Of a DNA stretch of 18,224 bases, positions 1 through 6,212 are shown in pieces. Source of the stretch: an uncultured Desulfuromonadales bacterium (GTDB lineage Bacteria; Desulfobacterota; Desulfuromonadia; Desulfuromonadales; Geopsychrobacteraceae); NCBI GenBank assembly GCA_945788205.1, contig CALZLE010000135.1:1-18224 (forward strand), read 5' to 3'. Under the pieces are notes generated by a model. That model saw nothing but the letters and a program-made list of their open reading frames with translations. It did no database searches and was not told where the DNA came from. The translations under genes and the position numbers were made by a program. Every line of letters begins with the position of its first letter. The first letter of the stretch is position 1.

Positions 1-27
1 CTCCGGGTCGAAAAACAGTTTATATAA
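1..27 (+). CDS. Possible 3' tail of an upstream gene
   Basis: The first 24 bases read open in frame 1 and end at TAA (25-27), giving only LRVEKQFI. In Geobacter-type genomes the gene before tRNA-Gln/prs is often ispE, so this could be its C-terminus, but eight residues cannot confirm it. The AT-rich stretch around 20-28 could equally be part of a tRNA promoter. Confidence 0.2.
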   Translation, partial: LRVEKQFI

Positions 28-37
28 AGTCAAATAT

Positions 38-112
38 TGGGGCGTCGCCAAGCGGTAAGGCACCGGATTTTGATTCCGGCATTCCCAGGTTCGATCCCTG
101 GCGCCCCAGCCA
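38..112 (+). tRNA. tRNA-Gln (anticodon UUG)
   Basis: A complete cloverleaf can be drawn. The 7-bp acceptor stem TGGGGCG (38-44) pairs with CGCCCCA (102-108), followed by discriminator G109 and a genomically encoded CCA (110-112). The anticodon stem CCGGA/TCCGG (63-67, 75-79) encloses the loop TTTTGAT with anticodon TTG at 70-72, which reads CAA and by wobble CAG. The T arm holds GGTTCGATCC. It lies 140 bases upstream of prs. Confidence 0.97.
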
Positions 113-185
113 CTAAAATAACTCGTTCGTTTCGGAAGGGATCGAAGCAGGGCGAGCGCTGAAAAAGCTACATATAATAAGTTCT

Positions 186-224
186 GGTTAGGTCATGGTT
201 TACGCCATGGCCTATCCGTTTTTT
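186..224 (+). terminator. Terminator-like hairpin between tRNA-Gln and prs
   Basis: GGTTAGGTCATGG (186-198) pairs with CCATGGCCTATCC (205-217) through 13 positions, with one T-T mismatch and one G-U pair, around the loop TTTACG. Six T's follow at 219-224. It could end the tRNA transcript, but it finishes only 28 bases before the prs start. A TATAAT at 173-178 would start RNA at about 185, so the hairpin could instead form the very 5' end of a prs mRNA. A weaker hairpin (CGTTCG 124-129 with CGAGCG 154-159) lies upstream. Confidence 0.7.
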
Positions 225-252
225 CGTCTTCTAGCTGAAAAGGTAAATTTCC

Positions 253-1197
253 GTGGGAATGATTAAAGTTTTTACTGGTAATTCCAACGAACCTCTGGCG
301 CAAGATATCTGCAAACACCTGTCGGTCAAATTGGGCGATGCAAAGGTGCGGACATTCTCTGATGGCGAGGTTTTGGTGGAGATCAATGAAAACGTCCGCG
401 GTCGTGATGTATACGTTATTCAGTCAACCAGCGCGCCAGCGAACAATCACCTGATGGAAATGTTGGTGATGGTTGATGCGTTGAAACGGGCTTCTGCAGC
501 GAGGATCAATGCTGTGGTCCCGTACTTCGGTTATGCGCGTCAAGATCGCAAGGTTGCGCCGCGGGCCCCGATTACCGCTAAACTGGTGGCTGATCTGATC
601 TCGGTGGCCGGAGTTGATCGGTTGTTGACCATGGATCTACATGCCGGTCAGATTCAGGGCTTTTTTGATATCCCGGTCGATCATCTTTATGCCGCACCGG
701 TGATGCTGGAAGAAATCCGCAAGATTTGTTCCGCGACCTCAGATCTGGTGGTTGTCTCTCCTGATGCTGGTGGTACCGAGCGGGCACGCGCCTTTGCTAA
801 GCGGCTTAATGCTGGTCTGGCAATTATTGACAAACGCCGGAGCGGCCCGAATGTCTCTGAGGTTATGCATATCATCGGTGATGTTAAGGGCAAGACCTGT
901 GTCATTATCGATGACATGATTGACACTGCCGGGACCCTCTGTGCTGCGGCGACAGCTTTGCAGAGCGAAGGGGCAGGGGAAGTGTTTGCCTGTGCGACTC
1001 ACGGAGTTCTTTCTGGGCCGGCACTGGAGCGGATCGATACAAGCCCGTTGCAGCAGGTCATTGTCTGTAACACGATCCCGACGGCGGATAAAATTGCGAA
1101 ATGCAGCAAGTTGACAGGAGCATCTGTTAGCCAGCTGCTGTCGGAAGCAATCCGGCGTATTCATAACGACGAATCGGTCAGCTCCTTATTCGTTTAA
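253..1197 (+). CDS. prs: Ribose-phosphate pyrophosphokinase (PRPP synthetase)
   Basis: Cytosolic enzyme that transfers pyrophosphate from ATP to ribose 5-phosphate, making PRPP for purine, pyrimidine, histidine, tryptophan and NAD synthesis. The 314-residue length is normal for class I enzymes. Visible motifs are the N-terminal FTGNSN, an ATP/ribose region with DLHAGQIQGFF (catalytic-type H130), SPDAGGTERA, and the PRPP-binding loop DDMIDTAGT at 220-228. The GTG at 253 is preferred because AAAAGG (238-243) sits 9 bases upstream; the in-frame ATG at 259 would be 15 away. It heads the prs-rplY-pth-hppA series. A terminator-like hairpin directly upstream may bear on its expression. Confidence 0.97.
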   Translation: MGMIKVFTGNSNEPLAQDICKHLSVKLGDAKVRTFSDGEVLVEINENVRGRDVYVIQSTSAPANNHLMEMLVMVDALKRASAARINAVVPYFGYARQDRKVAPRAPITAKLVADLISVAGVDRLLTMDLHAGQIQGFFDIPVDHLYAAPVMLEEIRKICSATSDLVVVSPDAGGTERARAFAKRLNAGLAIIDKRRSGPNVSEVMHIIGDVKGKTCVIIDDMIDTAGTLCAAATALQSEGAGEVFACATHGVLSGPALERIDTSPLQQVIVCNTIPTADKIAKCSKLTGASVSQLLSEAIRRIHNDESVSSLFV

Positions 1198-1309
1198 GTG
1201 AGCGGCCTGTTATAACCTGGGGCAGTGGTAAGGGGTGGCAGTTGCGTCACCAGGGACTTACTGACTCAGGGCTTAAAGCCAGTTTCCCAATATGATGGAG
1301 GATAGATAG

Positions 1310-1954
1310 ATGGCACAAGCAGAACTGAATGTAGAAATTCGTGAGAATACCGGCAAGGGTGCTGCCCGCAAATTGCGCGCTGCTGGTATGGTCCCGGCCG
1401 TTGTTTACGGTAAAGGCATGGAACCAACACCTATTACCGTCGAGCCGAAAGCTCTGGAAACGGCAATCAACACAGATGCTGGCTGGAATACTCTGCTCAC
1501 CCTGAAAGGTGCTCCTGAGGTTGACGGTAAGGTTGTTGTCCTCAAGGACCTCGATCTGCACGCAATCCGTCGCACGATGGTTTGTGCTGATTTCCACGCA
1601 ATCGACCTGAAGAAGAAGGTTTCCTTTATGGTTCCGGTCAATGCGGTTGGAACGTCCATCGGGCAAAAAGAAGGTGGTACTCTGCAGATTATCCGGAAAG
1701 AGCTGGAAGTTATCTGTCTGCCGACCGCAATTCCTAAGTCGATTGATATCGATGTGTCCGAATTGGTCATCGGTACCGTTCTTCACGTTGAAGATGTCCC
1801 AGCCCCAGACGGGACTGAGATTCCATATGACGTTAACTTTACCGTCATCACTGTGAAGGGTCATAAAGAAGAGCTTGAGGATATCGAAGAGACTGAAGAG
1901 GGTGAAGAGGCTGTTGCTGAAGATGCTGAAGCCGCTGAAGTTGACGCCGAATAA
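1310..1954 (+). CDS. rplY: Large ribosomal subunit protein bL25, CTC form
   Basis: Binds 5S rRNA in the 50S central protuberance. The 214-residue protein is the two-domain CTC/TL5 form: an N-terminal L25 beta-barrel (about 1-95, with RENTGKGAARKLRAAGMVPAVVYG-type start) followed by a C-terminal beta domain to about 185. It ends in a very acidic Glu/Asp/Ala tail (about 186-214), common in CTC-type proteins. GGAGGA (1297-1302) lies 7 bases before the ATG. The 112-base prs-rplY gap holds modest inverted repeats (for example GGCT/AGCC near 1270) but no convincing terminator, so cotranscription with prs is likely. pth starts 25 bases downstream. Confidence 0.96.
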   Translation: MAQAELNVEIRENTGKGAARKLRAAGMVPAVVYGKGMEPTPITVEPKALETAINTDAGWNTLLTLKGAPEVDGKVVVLKDLDLHAIRRTMVCADFHAIDLKKKVSFMVPVNAVGTSIGQKEGGTLQIIRKELEVICLPTAIPKSIDIDVSELVIGTVLHVEDVPAPDGTEIPYDVNFTVITVKGHKEELEDIEETEEGEEAVAEDAEAAEVDAE

Positions 1955-1979
1955 CTTTTTCGCTTGAAGCGAGGTTGCT

Positions 1980-2558
1980 GTGAAATTACTGGTTGGGCTG
2001 GGGAATCCGGGTGATAAATATGCCGGCACCCGCCACAATGCCGGTTTTCAGGTTGCCGAACGGGTTGCCGAGCGGTACCGAATCGCACTGAAAAAGAAGG
2101 GCTATAAGGGGATTTACGGCGTTGGCCGTGCAGCGGGTGAAGAGACCACGATCCTGCTACCACAAACCTTCATGAACTGCAGTGGTGCCAGTGTTAATGC
2201 TGCTTACAAATCCCTCGGAGTTGCTCCGGGGGATTTGATTGTCATCTACGACGATCTTGATCTACCCCTTGGGCGGATTCGGATTCGACCGGAAGGTGGT
2301 CACGGCGGACATAACGGCATCCGCGATATTATCGCCATCGCTGGTTTTAAAGATTTTGTCCGCGTCAAAGTGGGCATTGGTCGACCGGAGCGAGGTGATG
2401 TCACTGGCCACGTGCTGGGACGTTTTAATTCTGAAGAGAAAAAACTGTTGCCGCAAGTTCTGGATCTTGCCGCTGACGCTGTCGAAACAATTCTGGCTGA
2501 CGGGGTGCTTGGGGCAATGAATAAGTTTAATAATTGTAACCTGCTGGATTCACTTTAA
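1980..2558 (+). CDS. pth: Peptidyl-tRNA hydrolase
   Basis: Cleaves the ester bond of peptidyl-tRNAs released from stalled ribosomes, recycling tRNA. The 192 residues match the bacterial Pth family. It begins MKLLVGLGNPG and carries the expected functional residues: N9, catalytic H19 (in TRHNAGF), M65-N66 in QTFMNCSG, D91 in YDDLDLPLG and N112 in GHGGHNGI. The start is GTG, with GAGG (1971-1974) five bases upstream. The gap after rplY is 25 bases and the gap to hppA 25 bases, which fits a single operon. The rplY-pth-ychF association is common in bacteria; here hppA sits between pth and ychF. Confidence 0.97.
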   Translation: MKLLVGLGNPGDKYAGTRHNAGFQVAERVAERYRIALKKKGYKGIYGVGRAAGEETTILLPQTFMNCSGASVNAAYKSLGVAPGDLIVIYDDLDLPLGRIRIRPEGGHGGHNGIRDIIAIAGFKDFVRVKVGIGRPERGDVTGHVLGRFNSEEKKLLPQVLDLAADAVETILADGVLGAMNKFNNCNLLDSL

Positions 2559-2583
2559 ACACACAAAGAGAGGCAAGGAACAG

Positions 2584-4596
2584 ATGACACTGCAAATGTG
2601 GGCTCCTATTTTAGGAGCAATCGGGTTCGCAATCGCGGTTGTGCTCTACAAGATTGTTAAGGCACAACCTGTCGGTGATGAAAGAATGCATGAAATTTCA
2701 GATGATATTCATGCTGGTGCTATGGCTTTCCTCGGTCGTGAGTATCGGGTGTTGGCGGTTTTTATTGTTGTCGTTTTCGTGCTGATTGCTATTGGCATGA
2801 ACTGGCAGACTGCTGTCGCTTTCCTTGGTGGTGCACTCTGCTCCATGACTTGTGGTTTCATCGGTATGAAGGCCGCAACCCGCGCAAATGTGCGGACCTC
2901 TGAAGCGGCTCGTGCCCACGGCCAGGCAAAAGCCCTGGAAGTTTCCTACAACGGTGGCGCCGTTATGGGCCTTGCCGTTGCTTCTCTCGGTCTGGTTGGT
3001 GTTGGCGTTGCCTATATCTTCTTCGGTGGTGACACTGAGACAGCCAAATATATTAACGGTTTCGCCATGGGCGCTTCTTCCATCGCACTGTTCGCACGTG
3101 TTGGTGGCGGTATCTACACCAAGGCTGCCGACGTCGGCGCTGACCTGGTCGGTAAAGTCGAAGCTGGTATCCCTGAGGATGATCCACGTAACCCGGGAGT
3201 TATCGCTGACAACGTTGGTGACTGTGTTGGTGACACCGCTGGCATGGGTGCTGACATCTTTGAATCTTATGTTGGTTCGATCATTGCCACCATGGCGATT
3301 GCCGCTGCTGCTGGTCCGGAGCTACTGACCAAGCTTGGTGGCACCTCGATTCAAACTAACGCTATGGTTCTGCCGCTTGTTATGGCCATGGTCGGTCTGC
3401 TGTTCTCCTTTGTTGGTATCTTCTCGATGAAGTTTCTCAAAGGTATCGATCCTGCCAAGGCACTGCACTACACGACATTCGTTGCTGCTGGTGGTTTCCT
3501 GATTTCGGCGATCTTCGTCATTAAGGGCCTCGGTATCTCGACAGGTGTTTTCTGGGCCGTCTTAGCGGGAACCGTTGCTGGTATCGCTATCGGTCAGGTG
3601 ACCGAGTACTACACTGCTCACGCACCGGTTGCCCGGATTGCTGAAGCCTCCAAGACCGGTCCTGCAACCAATATCATCCACGGTTTGGCTGTTGGTCTTG
3701 AGTCCTGCGCGATTCCAATTCTGATCATTTGTGCTGGCATCTTTGTCGCTAACCACTTTGCCGGCCTCTACGGCATCGGTATTGCTGCTGTTGGCATGCT
3801 GGCCACCGTTGGTGTCACCATGACCGTTGATGCTTACGGTCCGATCGCTGATAACGCGGGTGGTATTTCGGAGATGGCTGGTCTTGGTCCTGATGTTCGT
3901 AAAATCACTGACGGCCTCGACGCGATCGGTAACACCACTGCCGCTATCGGTAAGGGTTTTGCTATTGGCTCCGCGGCCCTAACCGCGCTGGCACTGTTTT
4001 CCGCTTACGCAACCACCGTTAAACTGGAAGTGATCAACCTGATCAACCCGATGGTTGTTATCGGTCTGTTGATCGGTGGCGCGCTGCCATTCTTCATCGG
4101 CGCTCTGACCATGACTTCGGTCGGTCGTGCTGCTGGTGAGATGGTTGACGAGATCCGTCGTCAGTTCCGCGAAATTCCGGGCCTGCTCGAAGGGAAGGAA
4201 GGCGTCAAGCCGGATTCCCAGAAATGTGTCGATATCTCTGCTAAAGCCGCTCTAAAAGAGATGATCCTGCCGGGTGTTGTGGCTGTTGTTGCTCCGGTGC
4301 TGATGGGCTTCTTCCTCGGTAAAGAAGCTCTCGGCGGTATGCTCGCCGGTGCGACCGTGGCCGGTGTTCTGCTCGCGCTGATGATGTCTAACGGTGGCGG
4401 TGCTTGGGATAACGCCAAGAAATACATTGAAAGTGGTCAACTTGAAGGTGAAAGCAAGGGCGGCGATGCTCACGAAGCTGCTGTTATCGGCGACACCGTC
4501 GGCGACCCCTTCAAAGACACCTCCGGTCCGGCTATGAACATCCTCATCAAGTTGATGAGTGTTGTTTCTCTGGTTATCGCACCGCTGCTCGTATAA
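2584..4596 (+). CDS. hppA: Ion-translocating membrane pyrophosphatase, K+-dependent type
   Basis: Polytopic inner-membrane enzyme that couples hydrolysis of pyrophosphate to H+ or Na+ export. The 670 residues are mostly hydrophobic with roughly 16 membrane segments, as usual. The substrate site is clear: KAADVGADLVGKVEAG from K180, then EDDPRNPGVIADNVGDCVGD (198-217), and the C-terminal GDTVGDPFKDTSGPAMN. In GNTTAAIGKG (449-458) Ala453 and Gly456 occupy positions that are Lys and Thr in K+-independent enzymes, so this is the K+-dependent class. The pumped ion cannot be settled by eye. Two Shine-Dalgarno candidates precede the ATG (GAGAGG 2568-2573, AAGGAA 2575-2580). It probably removes pyrophosphate from biosynthesis while conserving energy. 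Confidence 0.97.
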   Translation: MTLQMWAPILGAIGFAIAVVLYKIVKAQPVGDERMHEISDDIHAGAMAFLGREYRVLAVFIVVVFVLIAIGMNWQTAVAFLGGALCSMTCGFIGMKAATRANVRTSEAARAHGQAKALEVSYNGGAVMGLAVASLGLVGVGVAYIFFGGDTETAKYINGFAMGASSIALFARVGGGIYTKAADVGADLVGKVEAGIPEDDPRNPGVIADNVGDCVGDTAGMGADIFESYVGSIIATMAIAAAAGPELLTKLGGTSIQTNAMVLPLVMAMVGLLFSFVGIFSMKFLKGIDPAKALHYTTFVAAGGFLISAIFVIKGLGISTGVFWAVLAGTVAGIAIGQVTEYYTAHAPVARIAEASKTGPATNIIHGLAVGLESCAIPILIICAGIFVANHFAGLYGIGIAAVGMLATVGVTMTVDAYGPIADNAGGISEMAGLGPDVRKITDGLDAIGNTTAAIGKGFAIGSAALTALALFSAYATTVKLEVINLINPMVVIGLLIGGALPFFIGALTMTSVGRAAGEMVDEIRRQFREIPGLLEGKEGVKPDSQKCVDISAKAALKEMILPGVVAVVAPVLMGFFLGKEALGGMLAGATVAGVLLALMMSNGGGAWDNAKKYIESGQLEGESKGGDAHEAAVIGDTVGDPFKDTSGPAMNILIKLMSVVSLVIAPLLV

Positions 4597-4620
4597 GAGC
4601 GTTGCTGATAGTTGATTAAT

Positions 4621-4660
4621 CCGATAGCCGGGGCCTTAAGCTCCGGCTATCGGCATTTTT
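4621..4660 (+). terminator. Rho-independent terminator after hppA
   Basis: CCGATAGCCGG (4621-4631) pairs perfectly over 11 bp with CCGGCTATCGG (4643-4653), extendable by G-U and G-C, and T5 follows at 4656-4660. The ychF Shine-Dalgarno starts at the next base, so any ychF promoter must lie upstream of or inside this hairpin, or ychF depends on read-through. Confidence 0.85.
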
Positions 4661-4672
4661 AAGGAAAAAGAT

Positions 4673-5767
4673 ATGGGTTTCAAATGCGGAATCGTCGGTC
4701 TGCCGAATGTCGGTAAGTCGACCATCTTCAACGCCATCACTTCGGCTGGTGCCGAATCGGCTAACTATCCCTTCTGTACCATTGAGCCGAATGTTGGTGT
4801 GGTGGCGATGCCGGACAAGCGTCTCGATGCGCTGGCAGAAATCGTCAAGCCACAGGCTATTCTGCCAACGAGCATGGAGTTTGTTGATATTGCTGGATTG
4901 GTTGCAGGAGCAAGCAAGGGTGAGGGTCTCGGGAACAAGTTTCTCGGCCATATCCGTCAGGTTGACGCGATTGCCAATATCGTTCGTTGTTTCGAAGACG
5001 AAAACGTTGTTCATGTTGATGGCAGCGTCGATCCGCTGCGTGATATCGAAGTAATCCAGACTGAGCTGAACTTTGCCGATATGGATACGGTCGATAAACG
5101 ACTTCTGCGTAATGTGAAACTGGCCAGGGGTGGTGACAAACAAGCCAAAGCTGAAGCCGCTGTCCTGGAGAAGGTCAGTGCAGCGCTCAACGATGGCAAA
5201 CCTGCTCGCTCAGTCGATCTGGATGCGGACGAACTTGCGCTGATCGCCGAACTCTGCCTGATCACCATCAAGCCGGTTCTGTACGTCGCCAATGTCTCCG
5301 AGGATGATCTGGAAGGCGCACATCCGTTTGTACAAAAAGTACGCGAGCACGCCGAGTCCGAAGGTGCCGAGATGGTCATCATCTGTGGCAAGATCGAGTC
5401 AGAGATCGCCGAACTGGATGCAGAGGAGAAGCTCGACTTCCTGCAGGAGATGGGCCTCGAAGAGTCGGGTCTGGATCGGATGATTCATGCCGGTTACAAA
5501 CTGCTCGGTCTGATCACTTATTTTACTGCAGGGGTTAAAGAGGTTCGCGCTTGGACCGTCACTGATGGCGCACTCGCCCCGCAGGCCGCCGGTGTTACTC
5601 ACACTGATTTCGAAAAAGGCTTCATTCGCGCTGAGGTCACCGCTTACGATGATTACATCAACTCAGGCGGCGAAGCTGGGGCAAAAGAAAAAGGTTTGCT
5701 GCGTCTTGAAGGGAAGGAATATCCTGTTGTTGACGGAGATGTCATGCACTTCCGGTTTAACGTTTAG
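4673..5767 (+). CDS. ychF: YchF/OLA1-family ribosome-binding ATPase
   Basis: Obg-related translational P-loop ATPase, linked in other bacteria to ribosome binding, stress responses and start-codon choice. The 364-residue length is typical. It has the P-loop GLPNVGKST (9-17), the G3 motif DIAGL at 72-76 followed by VAGASKGEGLGNKFL, the altered G4 motif NVSE that underlies ATP rather than GTP preference, and a G5-like CGKIE. A helical insert separates these, and a C-terminal TGS domain (about 280-364, ITYFTAGVKEVRAW onward) ends in FRFNV. AAGGAA (4661-4666) lies six bases before the ATG. It is flanked by terminators on both sides, suggesting largely separate expression. Confidence 0.97.
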   Translation: MGFKCGIVGLPNVGKSTIFNAITSAGAESANYPFCTIEPNVGVVAMPDKRLDALAEIVKPQAILPTSMEFVDIAGLVAGASKGEGLGNKFLGHIRQVDAIANIVRCFEDENVVHVDGSVDPLRDIEVIQTELNFADMDTVDKRLLRNVKLARGGDKQAKAEAAVLEKVSAALNDGKPARSVDLDADELALIAELCLITIKPVLYVANVSEDDLEGAHPFVQKVREHAESEGAEMVIICGKIESEIAELDAEEKLDFLQEMGLEESGLDRMIHAGYKLLGLITYFTAGVKEVRAWTVTDGALAPQAAGVTHTDFEKGFIRAEVTAYDDYINSGGEAGAKEKGLLRLEGKEYPVVDGDVMHFRFNV

Positions 5768-5849
5768 CTGGTGTGCCTTGCGAGGGGGCGAGAGCAGAAC
5801 AATAGTAAGGTAATAAGTGTAAGTAGTTGATACTGTTTAGCTATGCAGC

Positions 5850-5880
5850 AAAAGGCCCCGAATTTATTTCGGGGCTTTTT
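5850..5880. terminator. Bidirectional terminator after ychF
   Basis: GCCCCGAA (5855-5862) pairs with TTCGGGGC (5868-5875) around TTTAT. T5 follows on the + strand (5876-5880) and AAAA precedes the stem (5850-5853), giving a T4 tail on the - strand. It ends ychF and could also end a - strand transcript carrying the small ORF at 5931-6017. Confidence 0.85.
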
Positions 5881-5900
5881 GTATTCATTTACCATTCTGT

Positions 5901-5923
5901 GAGGTTCCCGTCGTGGGAGCCTG
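5901..5923. other. Short hairpin in the ychF-ilvB gap
   Basis: AGGTTCCC (5902-5909) pairs with GGGAGCCT (5915-5922) around GTCGT, 8 bp with one G-U on the + strand. No T-run follows on either strand. Read on the - strand it lies between the stop of the 28-codon ORF and the shared terminator, where it could act as a 3' UTR structure. Confidence 0.4.
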
Positions 5924-5930
5924 TGTCGGA

Positions 5931-6017
5931 TCAGCTCATAACTTGGATCCGAATTTTTTTAGTTTTTTTGATTTTTGGGCTTTCCTCTAACTGGCCTGGT
6001 GGATCAGAAACGGTCAT
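5931..6017 (-). CDS. Putative 28-residue protein, divergent from ilvB
   Basis: An ORF of 28 codons begins ATG at 6017 and ends TGA at 5931-5933. It has unusually complete signals: AAAGGAGGA (6033-6025) with 8 bases between GGAGG and ATG, an extended -10 promoter about 35 bases upstream, and a bidirectional terminator downstream. The product has an acidic, Pro-rich start (MTVSDPPGQLEESP) and a basic end (KIKKTKKIRIQVMS); I see no membrane segment or cysteine. I do not recognise a family. The main rival is that its Lys codons are the T-tracts of a weak + strand terminator (stem TCGGATC 5926-5932 / GATCCGA 5946-5952, T7 after it). An sRNA with an incidental ORF is also possible. Confidence 0.5.
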   Translation of the reverse strand: MTVSDPPGQLEESPKIKKTKKIRIQVMS

Positions 6018-6050
6018 CTCTTCGTCCTCCTTTGCGTTTGAGGTAAACCA

Positions 6051-6077
6051 AGTATACCACAGAATAGCACTCGTCAG
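6051..6077 (-). promoter_or_regulatory. Extended -10 promoter for the 28-codon ORF
   Basis: Read on the - strand, TGGTATACT (6059-6051) is an extended -10 element (TGn followed by TATACT, five of six consensus bases). CTGACG (6077-6072) is a partial -35 with a 15-base spacer. RNA would start near 6044, about 27 bases before the small ORF. No comparably good ilvB promoter is visible on the + strand in the AT-rich stretch 6090-6200. Confidence 0.55.
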
Positions 6078-6212
6078 TTATTTGCAGAGCTGAATTCTTT
6101 TTCTCCATCTATTTCAATTAAATACATTTACGGGCTGTTAATTGTTACTGGATTTGTTAAGATTGACCCTTCATTAACTCGTAAACAAAAAAATGGCGAT
6201 AAAGAGGGCATT

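Noticed and set aside
1198..1309. Autoregulatory bL25-binding leader between prs and rplY
   Set aside because: Several short inverted repeats occur, but none is strong and I cannot show a 5S-rRNA-like fold.
1247..2038. 263-codon - strand ORF across rplY
   Set aside because: It is antisense to rplY and the pth start, which have strong homology and ribosome sites; no motif is recognisable in it.
5827..6093. 88-codon + strand ORF spanning the ychF terminator and the ychF-ilvB gap
   Set aside because: It needs a TTG start without a ribosome site, runs through a strong terminator hairpin, and reads as low-complexity hydrophobic sequence.
6018..6212. T-box riboswitch or branched-chain leader peptide ahead of ilvB
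   Set aside because: I found no T-box consensus (AGGGTGG-type) and no short ORF rich in Ile, Val or Leu codons followed by a terminator in this stretch.
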